Shown: positions 24,826-34,225, numbered from the stretch's first letter. The stretch is DNA of 64,000 bases from JBBSEZ01 sp038239195 (GCA_038239195.1 JBBSEZ010000001.1:31157-95156); one strand, 5' to 3'. Made by a program: numbers and translations. The notes: generated by a model from the letters alone, not told the origin.

Positions 24826-27666
24826 CTAGGGGCCCCCGGTGAGCCTCACCTCAGTCAGCCCCACCTCGGTGGCGGGCGCCCGCCCGGGGGACGTCGCGGG
24901 CTTGATGTACCAGGTCCCGTTCTTCGAGACCCAGCGCTGCACGAAGACAAAATGAGTCGGAGCGCCGTCCTTGTTCAGCGCCTTGATCTGCACGACGACC
25001 TCGGCGGTTCGGCCGTCGTTGCGCTGGACGGCCACCTTCACGGACGGAGGCGGTTGCTGCCCGGCGACGTCGGGGGGCGGGTTCTCCTTGAGCCACGCGG
25101 GAACGCTCTCGACCTGGGAGGGCTCCGCGAACTGCTTGATCTGCTCGACGTCCTTGGCGAGCCAGGCGCGGGCGACCTTCTGCCCGCGCGACCGGAGCTG
25201 GCTGGGAAACAGGGAGGGGAAGACGGCGACCGAGAGCACCACGACCGCGGCGAGGGCGCCCGCGGCCATGGTCCAGCGCCCGCCCCGCGTCTGGGATGCG
25301 GCGCCGATCCAGAGGGCGGTGTAGCGGAGCGGGCCCTCGCGCTGTCTGCGACGGCGCGGCGGTTCCACCACCTTGGCGGGCTTCGCGGCAGAACGGCTCG
25401 CCGAGCTCTCCGGCGTCGGAGGGTGGGCCGCGGGGGGCTCCGGCCTCGGGGCGCTGGGGGTGGGGGGCAGGGCGCTCGCCTTCGCGGGCGTCAGGCGCGC
25501 CAGAGCGGGGGCTCGCGGGTTGCTCCGGGCAGGGCCCGGCGCCTCGCTCCCCGCCGTCGGGGGCGAGGCCAGTTCCAGATTGCCGCCGACGTTTGTCCGC
25601 CACCAGTTGGAGCAGCCGGGGCAGCGAAACATCTTGCCAAGATTGCGCATGTCGAAGAGGCCGAGCGTGCCGCACTCCGGGCACTCGATCCGCAACTTGC
25701 CGGCCGGAAGGGCGGGCCTCGCCTTGTCGCTATCTGCCCTGGCGGGGCCCTGGGCTGGCGCCGCAACTTCCGCCCCCTGCGTTGCCGAGACGGCCGCGCC
25801 CACCCCGGTCCGCCCATCGAGAGGGCGGGGGACGTCTTCGCGAGGCCCCTGCTTCTCGGCGCTCGCCGCAGGCTCGTTGGGCGTCATCTCGAGGACGAGC
25901 AACTCCGGCGCGCTGCTCGGCGCGGCGACCTCGGCCGGTTGCCGCGCGTACTTGGCCCGCGTGGCCTCGAGGCAGCTCACGTAGGCCTTGTGCATGCTCG
26001 GGCTCAGCTCGAAGGCGCGCGTGAAGTCGGCGATGGCCGGGTCGTAGTCCTCCTGAGCCACGTGGGCCAGGCCCCGGTGGTAGTGGGCCGCCGCGTTGTC
26101 GGGCCTGCGGCTCAGGAACTCCGTGAAGTCCGCGATCGCCCGGTCGAAATCGCCCTGTAATCGGTAGGCGCTGCCGCGATTGAAGAGGGCGGGGTCATAC
26201 CCCGGCTCGAGCCGGAGCGCCTCCGAGTGCCCCTCGATGGCCTCGTCGTACCTTTCCTGGGCCGTGTGAACCAGGGCCCGCTGGTTGTGGGCCAGGGCGT
26301 TGTTCGGCTCGAGCCGCAACGCCTCGTCGAGGTCGGCGATGGCCTCGTCGTACTCGCTCTGCCTCCCGCGGGCCACCCCGCGCGCGAAATACGCCTCGGC
26401 GAGCGCCTCGTCGAGCTCCAGCGCCCGGCCGGCGTCCTCGGCGGCCTCGTCGAACTTGCCTTCCTTGAGGTGCGCCAGCCCCCGCTTCGAGTAGGCCGCG
26501 GCCAGGTCGGGATCGAGGCGGATCGCTTCGTCGTAATCGGCGAGCGCCAGGTCGGGCTCGCCCTTCTCCGTTTGGGCAACCCCGCGGCGGAGGTAGGCCT
26601 CGGCGTTGCTCCCGTCCAGGCCGATCGCGGCCGTGAAGTCGGCGACGGCGTCCGTAAACCGGCCCAGGAGCCGGCAGGCCTCGCCCCGTTCCAGGTACGC
26701 CCCCGCGTGGGCCCCGTCCTCAGCGAGGGCGGCGCTGTATTCCGCGTGGGCGCGCTCGAAGTCGCCGCACTCCTGATAAATCTGGCCGCGCTCGTAATGC
26801 CTCGCGGCGCTCTGCTGCTGGGGCCCGATCGCCTCTTCTGAGCGCGCCTGGGGCGGAACCGGTTTCGGCGCGGGGCCCTCTTCCTGCCTGGCGCTGACTG
26901 AGCCAGGCGGCGATTGAATCGCCCCGTTCCGGGCCGCTCGCTCCCCGAAGGGGGCAAGCAATCGATGCTCGAGCGCTTCATCGGCGGCTCGGCGCTCCTC
27001 GAAGATGGTCTCGGCGGCCGGGCCGCCGAACTGCGCCTCCTCGGCGAAGTCGGCGGCGGCCTGCCGGAGCGCTCTCTTGAAGCGGTCGAGCTCCGCCGCC
27101 GCCCGGTCGTACGCCGAGCGCAGTTGATCGACCGCGTCGGGGCTCGTGGCGAAGTGGTTCGGCGGCCCCAGGGCGCGTGCCTTGGCGAAGTCGGCGAGGG
27201 CGCGCTCGTAGTCGCCTTTCTCGGCGCGGACGACGCTCCGCGCCAGGTACGATCGGGCGCAGCGCGGGGCCAGTTGAATCGCCTGAGTGTAGTCGGCGAT
27301 GGCCTCGTCGCAGTTCCCCTTGCGGAAGTGGGCGCTGGCGCGGTTGTTGCGCGCCTCCGCGTCTTGCGGATTCAGACGAATCGCCCAGCCGTAGTCGGCG
27401 ATGGCCTGCTCGTACTCGCCCTGTTTCTCCCACACCTGGCCGCGCAACAAGAACGGCTCGTAGTCGTTGGCCTCGAGGAGGATTGCCTGCGTGAAGTCGG
27501 CGACGGCCAGGTCGGCGTCGCCTCGCGCCAGGAATGCCTTGCCCCGGTCGAGATAGGCCGCGGCGTCGAGCTCCTCCTGAGACCGTGGCCCCGGCGCTTC
27601 GGCGCGCGCCGCGTCGGCGCTCGCCTGAGCATCGTTCCCGGTGACTGGAAGGACAGGCTCGTTCAC
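24826..27666 (-). CDS. TPR protein with zinc ribbon and one membrane helix
   Basis: 946 residues from a GTG with AGGAAG upstream. Four TPRs occupy roughly residues 36-171 and about nine more 285-590 (pattern AYxxRGxAxxxxGxxxxAIADYxxAIRLxP). A Pro/Ala linker is followed by a zinc ribbon near 660-695 (ECPECG and FRCPGC), another low-complexity stretch, a single hydrophobic helix near 797-820 (WTMAAGALAAVVVLSVAVF) and a C-terminal domain of about 120 residues ending in a WYIKP strand. The TPRs and ribbon are likely cytoplasmic and the C-terminal domain extracytoplasmic. Role unknown; a scaffold linking inside and outside is possible. Confidence 0.8.
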   Translation of the reverse strand: MNEPVLPVTGNDAQASADAARAEAPGPRSQEELDAAAYLDRGKAFLARGDADLAVADFTQAILLEANDYEPFLLRGQVWEKQGEYEQAIADYGWAIRLNPQDAEARNNRASAHFRKGNCDEAIADYTQAIQLAPRCARSYLARSVVRAEKGDYERALADFAKARALGPPNHFATSPDAVDQLRSAYDRAAAELDRFKRALRQAAADFAEEAQFGGPAAETIFEERRAADEALEHRLLAPFGERAARNGAIQSPPGSVSARQEEGPAPKPVPPQARSEEAIGPQQQSAARHYERGQIYQECGDFERAHAEYSAALAEDGAHAGAYLERGEACRLLGRFTDAVADFTAAIGLDGSNAEAYLRRGVAQTEKGEPDLALADYDEAIRLDPDLAAAYSKRGLAHLKEGKFDEAAEDAGRALELDEALAEAYFARGVARGRQSEYDEAIADLDEALRLEPNNALAHNQRALVHTAQERYDEAIEGHSEALRLEPGYDPALFNRGSAYRLQGDFDRAIADFTEFLSRRPDNAAAHYHRGLAHVAQEDYDPAIADFTRAFELSPSMHKAYVSCLEATRAKYARQPAEVAAPSSAPELLVLEMTPNEPAASAEKQGPREDVPRPLDGRTGVGAAVSATQGAEVAAPAQGPARADSDKARPALPAGKLRIECPECGTLGLFDMRNLGKMFRCPGCSNWWRTNVGGNLELASPPTAGSEAPGPARSNPRAPALARLTPAKASALPPTPSAPRPEPPAAHPPTPESSASRSAAKPAKVVEPPRRRRQREGPLRYTALWIGAASQTRGGRWTMAAGALAAVVVLSVAVFPSLFPSQLRSRGQKVARAWLAKDVEQIKQFAEPSQVESVPAWLKENPPPDVAGQQPPPSVKVAVQRNDGRTAEVVVQIKALNKDGAPTHFVFVQRWVSKNGTWYIKPATSPGRAPATEVGLTEVRLTGGP

Positions 27667-27762
27667 GTTCTGGCTTCCTGCGCAATCCGTGGAAGGACCT
27701 CTTCGAGTGCCCCGGGGCCGAGGAGGACACGGCGGGACAAATACTCTGACGTTTGTACGAGC

Positions 27763-27768
27763 ATTGTA
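27763..27768 (-). promoter_or_regulatory. possible -10 box for the TPR gene
   Basis: Minus-strand TACAAT about 100 bp before the TPR start, with a weak TGGCCG about 16 bp upstream. The 154-bp gap here has no other feature. Confidence 0.25.
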
Positions 27769-27820
27769 ATTCGTTGGCGCGCAACGGCCAGTGTTTTTTC
27801 CGAGGAGGCGAGAAATGTCG

Positions 27821-28462
27821 TCAGGGAGTTGGCGGGGGGCTTGCTGCGGGGGCGTCGTTGCTGCGGAACGCCTCGACGGCGGAGGCGATGCGGCAGGCCG
27901 TGGTGAGCCAGCACAGCCCCCCGAAGGCCCACGCGAGCAGGGCGAAGTGGTCGGGGAGCAGGCAGATGGCCAGGAAGAACCCGATGGTCTCCGTGCCCTC
28001 GGTCAGCCCGCCGAGGTAGTAGATCGACTTGCGCCCGCGCGCCTTGGTGTCGAGCCCGCGCTTGGCGGCGAGGGCGGCAAAGGCGAGGAACGACCCGCCC
28101 GTGCCGACGAAGCAGAAGGTGAGGAAGGCGGCCGGCAGGGCCGTCTCGGGCCGCCCCACGGCGAAGAAGAACGGCACGCCTGCGTAGAAGATGAAGTCGA
28201 GGACAATGTCGAGGTAACCGCCGAGGTCCGTCAGACCAGTCTGGCGAGCCACGGCGCCGTCGAGCCCGTCGGCGAGGCGGTTGGCCAGGATCAGCGCCAG
28301 GGCCATGCCGTAGGCCTCGGCGGCGAGAGCGCCCCAGGCGCCGGCCCCCAGCAGGAACCCGCCGACCGTCACCGCGTTGGCACCGAGGCCGAGCCGGGCC
28401 AGGGCGGCGCCCATCCGGTCGAGCGTCGGGTCGATCGCGCGGCGAATCCTTGCGTCGAGCAC
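27821..28462 (-). CDS. CDP-alcohol phosphatidyltransferase
   Basis: 213 residues from GTG 28462 (GGGAGGG upstream). The complete signature is present: DGLDGAVAR, then GGYLDIVLD, matching D-x2-DG-x2-AR-x8-G-x3-D-x3-D. About six membrane helices. This family joins CDP-diacylglycerol to an alcohol such as glycerol phosphate, serine or inositol phosphate; the alcohol cannot be deduced. It is separate from the diverged paralogue at 22.1-22.8 kb, and unlike it keeps every catalytic Asp. Confidence 0.88.
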   Translation of the reverse strand: MLDARIRRAIDPTLDRMGAALARLGLGANAVTVGGFLLGAGAWGALAAEAYGMALALILANRLADGLDGAVARQTGLTDLGGYLDIVLDFIFYAGVPFFFAVGRPETALPAAFLTFCFVGTGGSFLAFAALAAKRGLDTKARGRKSIYYLGGLTEGTETIGFFLAICLLPDHFALLAWAFGGLCWLTTACRIASAVEAFRSNDAPAASPPPTP

Positions 28463-28488
28463 GTGGCCCTCCCTTTTCGACGAGCCTG

Positions 28489-28542
28489 ATTGTATCCGTC
28501 TGGGAGAAAAAGGCTGGCCATCCGGCCTCGTCGAATTACAAT
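28489..28542. promoter_or_regulatory. divergent promoter region with two TACAAT boxes
   Basis: A minus-strand TACAAT at 28489-28494 points to the CDP-alcohol transferase gene. A plus-strand TACAAT at 28537-28542, with TGGCCA 16 bp upstream, points to the VOC gene. The -35 matches are weak. Confidence 0.35.
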
Positions 28543-28606
28543 ACTCAAACGAACGTCTTATTATTGGTTCGCTTGCCCCAGGCCAGGCCCCGGAGCCTTG
28601 TCACTC

Positions 28607-29233
28607 ATGACGACCGCCACCCAGCCCATCGCCAACCGGACGCCGGAAGGCGCGACCGACCTGGTCAAGTTTCACGTCTCGTTGAACGTCGGCGACCTGC
28701 CGCGCTCGCTGGCGTTCTATTCGGCCCTCCTGGGGATAGCGCCCGCCAAGGCCTACGAGAACTACGCCAAGTTCGAGCTGGAGGAGCCGCCGCTCGTGCT
28801 GTCGCTCAAGCCGCAGCCGGCCCGCAAGGGCGGGCCGCTCAACCACCTCGGTCTGCGCGTCCGCACCCCCGAGGACCTCGTCGCGGTGCAGGCCCGGCTC
28901 CAGGCCGCGGGCTATCGGCCTGCCCGCCAGGACGACGTGCGCTGCTGCTACGCCCACCAGACCAAGTTCTGGGTGAGCGACCCCGACGACACGCTGTGGG
29001 AAGTGTACGTGCTGCATGCCGACCACCACCGCTGGGGCGAGGGCAGCAAGCTCAAGCTGATGATGCCGTCGCTGCGGGCGCTCGGCTTCTTCGGGTCGAT
29101 CCGCCGGGCCCTGAGCAAGCCGTTCCGCCTCTTCGGCAGGGGGAAGAGTTGCGGAAACTCATCGGCCGCCCCCCTCGCCCCGACGGGCTCGCCCAACGGG
29201 GCGGGCGCCGACCACCCGTCGGTCCAGGGATAG
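28607..29233 (+). CDS. ArsI/CadI-like VOC dioxygenase
   Basis: 208 residues from ATG 28607 (GGAG 11 bp upstream). One vicinal-oxygen-chelate domain: LVKFHVSLNVGDLPRSLAFY at the start with the first metal His, LNHLGLRV with the second, and WEVYVLHAD with the Glu. It also has the adjacent cysteine pair in VRCCYAHQTKFWVSDPD, the feature that binds trivalent organoarsenicals in ArsI C-As lyases. The last 60 residues are low-complexity and unique. First gene of a plus-strand run with an unknown protein and an ABC importer. CadI-type stress function is the alternative. Confidence 0.78.
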   Translation: MTTATQPIANRTPEGATDLVKFHVSLNVGDLPRSLAFYSALLGIAPAKAYENYAKFELEEPPLVLSLKPQPARKGGPLNHLGLRVRTPEDLVAVQARLQAAGYRPARQDDVRCCYAHQTKFWVSDPDDTLWEVYVLHADHHRWGEGSKLKLMMPSLRALGFFGSIRRALSKPFRLFGRGKSCGNSSAAPLAPTGSPNGAGADHPSVQG

Positions 29234-29253
29234 CCCAAAGGTGTGCGCTCCCC

Positions 29254-30240
29254 ATGCTCGACGTTCCCCCGCCAGCCTCCCGACCTCCCACGCGCCCGCC
29301 TCGGCTCGGGGAGGTGCTGGCCTACTACCTGTGCATACCGGCGACCTGGGCCCACCAGATGTTGCACAACGCGCACGGCATCCTGCGCGTGCTCGACGTC
29401 ATCCGCTTCCGTCCTCTGCCCGCCGGGCTCATCGGCCTCGACCATCCATGGGCGACCGGCCTGAGCCCGCAGACCGGCCGGCCCATCTGGTTCGACAACG
29501 TGCTCTATAGCTCGCCCCGGTTGGGCGGGCACGACCTGCCCGACGACGACGAGGTGATCGGGAAAACCGGCCATTACCTGGCGCAACTAGCGGCGCTGTC
29601 GGCGGTGGTCCCCGAGGTGCCCTGGGGCCCGCGCCGGCGCATGCCGCACGGGATCAATTACATTCACGGGGCGTCGCACTACAGCAGCGGCATCCTCATC
29701 TTCAACGACTTCGCCGACGGGATCGCCCACTTCAGCGACCCGCGCTTCGCCGCCGAGACGCGCCGCTTCGCCAGGACCGAGCGGCGGGAGGTGCTGTTGC
29801 TGTTCCGCCAGCGCCGCTACGCCCCGCGCGACTACGCCCACTTCGCCGGCTTCCTGCGGACCACCTTCCCCTGGTTCTGCAACGCCAACGGGCCCGAGAA
29901 GCGCGTGTTGTGGGGCAACCCGGCGCCGTTCCCCGCCTCGAACATCATCACCGGCGCCTGGATCAAGGACGTCTACCGCCTCAAGCAGCCGGGCGGGGCC
30001 GAGGCCGTGGTCCGCCCTGCCATCCCGGGGGGCCTCTACTTCACGCGCGGTCCCTACCTCGGCTGGCGCAGCCGGCCCCTCTGGCCCGAGAAGTTACTGG
30101 TGCGCTCCACGCAATGGCGCATCCGGCTGCGCGGCTCGCGGGGAGGGCTCTTCTTCGTCGATCGGCGAAAATTGCTCGAAGAGATGTTGCGCCGACTGCG
30201 AGCGGAAGGCGTTCCCGACGAGCCCATCGCCCAGTTCTGA
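29254..30240 (+). CDS. conserved-looking hypothetical protein
   Basis: 328 residues, family not recognised. No clear signal peptide. One moderately hydrophobic segment lies near residues 20-45 (VLAYYLCIPATWAHQML). Distinct features are HGINYIHGASHYSSGILIFNDF-type text (with several His and Tyr), TTFPWFCNANGPEKRVLW, and a basic C-terminus. It sits 20 bp after the VOC gene and 37 bp before the ABC-transporter binding protein, suggesting one transcript. Confidence 0.65.
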   Translation: MLDVPPPASRPPTRPPRLGEVLAYYLCIPATWAHQMLHNAHGILRVLDVIRFRPLPAGLIGLDHPWATGLSPQTGRPIWFDNVLYSSPRLGGHDLPDDDEVIGKTGHYLAQLAALSAVVPEVPWGPRRRMPHGINYIHGASHYSSGILIFNDFADGIAHFSDPRFAAETRRFARTERREVLLLFRQRRYAPRDYAHFAGFLRTTFPWFCNANGPEKRVLWGNPAPFPASNIITGAWIKDVYRLKQPGGAEAVVRPAIPGGLYFTRGPYLGWRSRPLWPEKLLVRSTQWRIRLRGSRGGLFFVDRRKLLEEMLRRLRAEGVPDEPIAQF

Positions 30241-30277
30241 CCTCCCTGGCGAACTCGACCAACCGGAGAGACCACCG

Positions 30278-31396
30278 ATGCCGCCCCGCCTGACGACGCG
30301 ACGACAGTTCCTCGGCGCCGCCGCCGGGCTCGGGCTGTCGCTGGCCGGGTGTCGAAGCTCGACCACCGGCGGGGGCGAGTTTCGCGGCCAGAAGTTGCGC
30401 ATCTTCGTCTACGCGGGCGGCCACGAGCGGACCATGCGCGAGGCGTTCGTCCCCGAGTTCGAGAAGGAAACGGGCGCCACGGCCGTGCTCGATCCGGGCT
30501 GGTGGGGCTCGACGGCCAAACTCAAGCTGTCGCCCAGGGGGAAGCCCGCCTTCGACCTGATGGTGTCCGACGCCACGGAGGGCTACCCCGCCATCCGCGA
30601 GGGGCTGTTCCAGAAGATCGACTTCGACCGGGTGCCCAACGTCCGCAACCTGAGCGCGTGCGTCCGAGAGAACTGGGTCTACCGGGACGGGTACGGCGTC
30701 ACCTACCCAAGCTCCGAGATGACGCTCGCCTATCACCGGGAGCTCGCCCCCTTTCGGCCCCGGCGCTGGAACGACCTGTTGCGCCCGGAGGTCAAGGGCA
30801 AGGTCTCGCTCTACAATTCCTTTTACATGTCGCTCTACACCTTCGCCTGCATGAAGGTGGCGGAAGAAGGCAAGGCGGGCAAGGCCGCGGAGGAGGTCGA
30901 GCGCGACCTGGATGGCGTGCTGGCGTTCGCCCGGAAGCACCGCGACCAGGTCGGCATCTGGTGGCCGACTTCGAGCGAGATGGCCAACAACCTCGTCCAG
31001 AAGAATTGTGCCCTGGGCAACATGCACAGCCCCGAGATGCTCCAGGTGCTGCGCGAGCACCCCGAGCTGGCCGCCGTGGTCCCCGACGAGGACCGGGCCT
31101 TCGTCCAGTCGATGTGGCTCATCCCCGATGGCACGCCGCGCAAGGAACTGGCCGAGGTCGCACTGAACCTGATCCTCGGCGAGGAGATGCAGCTGGCGTT
31201 CGCACGGCACGGGGAGGGGACCGCCGTGGTGTCGGTCGCGGAGCGGATGGCGAAAGAAGACTCGTTCTGGGCACAGATCTACCCGCGCACGGAGGCGCAG
31301 CTGCGGGCGCTGCGCTACTACCCCTACGATGCCTACTTCCGAGACTGGGAGCACGTCAACCGGGCCTGGGACCGCGAAGTCCTCCGCAAGGGCTGA
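30278..31396 (+). CDS. ABC transporter solute-binding lipoprotein (PotD/FbpA-type)
   Basis: 372 residues. Start has GGAGAG 8 bp upstream. The N-terminus combines a twin-arginine motif (TTRRQFLGAAAG) with a lipobox (LAGC), so it is probably Tat-exported and lipid-anchored. The mature part has the family-1 binding-protein pattern: KLRIFVYAGGHERTMREAFV, FEKETGATAVLD, then FDLMVSD. Together with the two permeases and ATPase downstream it makes a polyamine/iron/phosphonate-type importer; the solute is not evident from sequence. Confidence 0.88.
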   Translation: MPPRLTTRRQFLGAAAGLGLSLAGCRSSTTGGGEFRGQKLRIFVYAGGHERTMREAFVPEFEKETGATAVLDPGWWGSTAKLKLSPRGKPAFDLMVSDATEGYPAIREGLFQKIDFDRVPNVRNLSACVRENWVYRDGYGVTYPSSEMTLAYHRELAPFRPRRWNDLLRPEVKGKVSLYNSFYMSLYTFACMKVAEEGKAGKAAEEVERDLDGVLAFARKHRDQVGIWWPTSSEMANNLVQKNCALGNMHSPEMLQVLREHPELAAVVPDEDRAFVQSMWLIPDGTPRKELAEVALNLILGEEMQLAFARHGEGTAVVSVAERMAKEDSFWAQIYPRTEAQLRALRYYPYDAYFRDWEHVNRAWDREVLRKG

Positions 31397-32513
31397 CGCG
31401 CCCGCGGCCGCGCTCGAACTGGACGGCCTGACGTTCGCCTTCGGCGCGGGACCGCCTGCCGTCGAAGGGCTGACGCTGTCGGCGGAGCGCGGGTCGCTGT
31501 TCGCCCTGCTCGGCCCGTCCGGCTGTGGCAAGACCACGCTCCTGCGCCTGCTGGGCGGCTACCTGGCGCCCCATGCGGGGACCATCCGCCTGGGCGGGGA
31601 GGACGTCACCGCCTGGCCCCCGGAGCGGCGCCACGTCGGCATGGTGTTCCAGAGCTACGCCCTCTTCCCCCACCTTTCGGCGTTCGACAACGTCGCCTTC
31701 GGCCTGGCGATGCGCGGCGTTTCGCGCCGAGAGCGAGCGAGGCGCGTCGAGGAGATGCTGGCGCGCGTTGGGTTGAGCGCCGCCGAGGGGCAGCGCCAGC
31801 CGGCCGCGCTCTCGGGCGGGCAGCAGCAGCGCGTGGCCCTGGCGCGGGCCCTGGTGACCGAGCCGCGCCTCCTCCTCCTCGACGAGCCGATGGCCAACCT
31901 CGACCGCCAGTTGCGCCACCGGCTGCGCGCCCAGGTCAAGGAGCTCCAGCGCCAGACCGCCGTGACGACCCTCCTTGTCACGCACGATCAGGAGGAGGCG
32001 CTGGCCCTGGCCGACCGCGTCGGCATCATGCTCGCCGGGCGCCTCCTCCAGGTCGATGCGCCGCAGCAGCTCTACCGCCGCCCGCGCTGCCCGTTCGTCG
32101 CCCGCTTCCTGGGCGATGCCAACCTGCTCGAGGTCGAAGCGGTGGATGGCGAAACGGTGCGCCTGCGCGGGGGCCCCTCGCTGCCGCGCCCCGCGGACAG
32201 CGGCCTGGCGCCGATCCGCCCCGGCAGCCTGCTTCTCGTGCGCCCCGAACAGTGTCGCCTCGGGCCCGGGGCGGAGTGCCCCCATCCCTGGCCGGGCCGG
32301 GTGGTGGATCGTACGTTCCACGGCGCCGACCAGGTGCTGACCGTGGCCCTCACCGATCAGTTGTCCCTGCGCGTGCGCTGCGGGGCCGACGAGGCGCTTG
32401 CCTTTCCGCCCGGAGCTGCCGTCGCGGTCGGCGTTCCGGCGACCGGGCCCTGGGTCATCCCCGAAGACGATCCGGAATGGGTGCGTTCTCTTCCGAGCGA
32501 GGCGCTGCCATGA
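31329..32513 (+). CDS. ABC transporter ATP-binding protein (PotA-type)
   Basis: 394 residues if it starts at ATG 31329, 68 bp inside the binding-protein gene. No in-frame ATG, GTG or TTG lies between there and the first conserved strand, so the overlap seems real. Walker A GPSGCGKTT, Q-loop VFQSYALFPHLS, signature LSGGQQQR, Walker B LLLLDEPMANLD and switch His VTHDQEEA are all present. A TOBE-like domain occupies the last 110 residues. It couples ATP hydrolysis to the two permeases that follow. Confidence 0.92.
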   Translation: MPTSETGSTSTGPGTAKSSARADAPAAALELDGLTFAFGAGPPAVEGLTLSAERGSLFALLGPSGCGKTTLLRLLGGYLAPHAGTIRLGGEDVTAWPPERRHVGMVFQSYALFPHLSAFDNVAFGLAMRGVSRRERARRVEEMLARVGLSAAEGQRQPAALSGGQQQRVALARALVTEPRLLLLDEPMANLDRQLRHRLRAQVKELQRQTAVTTLLVTHDQEEALALADRVGIMLAGRLLQVDAPQQLYRRPRCPFVARFLGDANLLEVEAVDGETVRLRGGPSLPRPADSGLAPIRPGSLLLVRPEQCRLGPGAECPHPWPGRVVDRTFHGADQVLTVALTDQLSLRVRCGADEALAFPPGAAVAVGVPATGPWVIPEDDPEWVRSLPSEALP

Positions 32514-33376
32514 ACCGCCCCCGCGTTCGGGAGGGCCTCGGGGGCGCGGCGCTGGCCGCCCCGTCGCTGCTGCTCTTGCTGCTGTTCTTCGCGGGCCCGC
32601 TGCTGCTACTCGTCCGCGTCAGCGCCTACGAGGAGGCGGGGGGCGCCGGCTTCTACCGCCCCGGCACCTGGTCGTTCGCCTCCTACCGGGCCCTGCTGGG
32701 CGATGGCTATTTCCGCTCCGTGCTTCTCTTCACCGTGCTCCTGGGCGTCGGCGTGGCCGGGATCACGGTGCTGCTGGCGTACCCGCTTGCGCTTTTCATC
32801 CGCTCGCTGCCGCCCCGGCTCAAGGCGCTGGCCCTGGCCGCCGTCGTGCTGCCCAAGCTGGCCAGCGTGCTCGTCGTGGTCTACGGACTGAAGGTGCTGC
32901 TGAGCAACAGCGGGCCGATCAATCAGGCGATCATGGCGCTGGGCGTGGCGCATCGGCCGGTGATGCTCTATCCCAACCTGCGCGGCGTGCTGATCGGCGA
33001 GACGTACCTGCTGCTCCCCTACGCCGTGCTGGTGCTGACGGCGGGGCTGGAGCGGATCGACCCCGACCTGACGGCGGCGGCGCGCGGCCTGGGCGCGAGC
33101 CCCTGGCAGGCGTTCCTCCGCGTTACGCTGCCGCTGTCGATGCCGGCCGTCGTCGTGGCGGCCCAACTGTGCCTGCTCTGGGCGCTCGGGGCGCTGGTCG
33201 GACCGTTGCTCCTGGGCAGCCCCGAGGAAATCACGCTCGCCGTCGAGGTCCAGCGGCACGTGCTGGAAAAATCCAACTGGCCGCGCGGCGCCGCCGCGGC
33301 CGTCCTGATGCTACTCACCGTGGCCGCCTGCCTGGCCCTGCTCGCCCGGCCCGGTCGCCGGGAGGGCCGGCCATGA
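32510..33376 (+). CDS. ABC transporter permease (PotB-type)
   Basis: 288 residues, six membrane helices, start overlapping the ATPase stop as ATGA. The EAA loop for contact with the ATPase is DLTAAARGLGASPWQAFLRVTLP near residue 190, read as EAA-like AAARGLG. First of two permeases, forming a heterodimer with the next gene product. Confidence 0.9.
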   Translation: MNRPRVREGLGGAALAAPSLLLLLLFFAGPLLLLVRVSAYEEAGGAGFYRPGTWSFASYRALLGDGYFRSVLLFTVLLGVGVAGITVLLAYPLALFIRSLPPRLKALALAAVVLPKLASVLVVVYGLKVLLSNSGPINQAIMALGVAHRPVMLYPNLRGVLIGETYLLLPYAVLVLTAGLERIDPDLTAAARGLGASPWQAFLRVTLPLSMPAVVVAAQLCLLWALGALVGPLLLGSPEEITLAVEVQRHVLEKSNWPRGAAAAVLMLLTVAACLALLARPGRREGRP

Positions 33377-34170
33377 GCACCCGCGCGTTTCGCCTGCTGG
33401 GGGGCCTGACGGGAGCGCTGGCGTTGCTGGTCGTGCTCGCTCCTCTGGCCTGCGCCGTCTGGACGTCGTTCGCCCCGGGCGAACTGATGGAGCCTCCCCG
33501 AGGGCGCTGGTCGCTGCGCTGGTACGCCCGCCTGGCGCGCGACGCGCGCTGGCGCGACGCCCTTTTCAACAGCCTGCAAGTGGCGGCCTTGTCCACGGCC
33601 CTGGCGCTGGTCTGTGGGACGGGCCTAGCCGTGGCGTTGAGGCGGGCGCGGTTTCGCGGCGCTCGGCTGCTGGCGGGGGCAGCCCTGCTGCCCCTGTTCG
33701 TGCCCGCCGTGGTGCTGGGCATGGGGCAGTTGCCGCTCCTGCACTTTTTCGGCCTCGAGGGCACCCATCTGGGCCTGGCGCTGGCCCACAGCCTGACGAG
33801 CCTCCCGGTCGTGTTCTTGATGGTGCGCTCGGCCCTGCGCGAGGTATCCGCGGAGCTCGAGCAGGCGGCGCGGGGCCTCGGCGCCGGGCCCGTGCGCGCG
33901 TTCGCCCTCGTCACCTGGCCGCTCGTCCGCCCCGCGGTGGCGGCCGCGGCGGCGTTCAGTTTCATCCTGTCGCTGAACGAGTTCACCCTGGCCCTGTTCC
34001 TGACGACGCCGGAGAACGAGACGCTGCCGCGCGTGATCTGGCCGGAGTTGCGCTACAGCCTGTCGCCCCTTGCGGCGGCGGCGTCCGCGGTCAGCGTGGC
34101 CCTGACACTGTTCGGCCTTGCCCTCGCCGTCGGGCTGTGCGGGCTCACCCGGTACGTTCGGCGCCCGTGA
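33373..34170 (+). CDS. ABC transporter permease (PotC-type)
   Basis: 265 residues, six membrane helices, ATGA overlap with the preceding permease and GGAGGG upstream. The EAA loop reads LEQAARGLGAGPVRAFALVTWP. LSLNEFTLALFL near the C-terminus is typical of PotC-like subunits. Last gene of the plus-strand operon; a strong hairpin begins within its final codons. Confidence 0.9.
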   Translation: MSTRAFRLLGGLTGALALLVVLAPLACAVWTSFAPGELMEPPRGRWSLRWYARLARDARWRDALFNSLQVAALSTALALVCGTGLAVALRRARFRGARLLAGAALLPLFVPAVVLGMGQLPLLHFFGLEGTHLGLALAHSLTSLPVVFLMVRSALREVSAELEQAARGLGAGPVRAFALVTWPLVRPAVAAAAAFSFILSLNEFTLALFLTTPENETLPRVIWPELRYSLSPLAAAASAVSVALTLFGLALAVGLCGLTRYVRRP

Positions 34171-34225
34171 ACGGCAACGCGAGAAGCGCGGCGAGCTTCG
34201 CCGCGCTTCTCGCGTTGCCGTTCAC
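34167..34225. terminator. 28-bp perfect hairpin at convergent gene ends
   Basis: A perfect inverted repeat with 28-bp arms (34167-34194 and 34198-34225, starting GTGAACGGCAACGCGAG) and only three bases between them. It includes the permease stop codon and ends 18 bp before the convergent gene's stop. It has no T run, but its position fits a bidirectional terminator. Confidence 0.7.
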
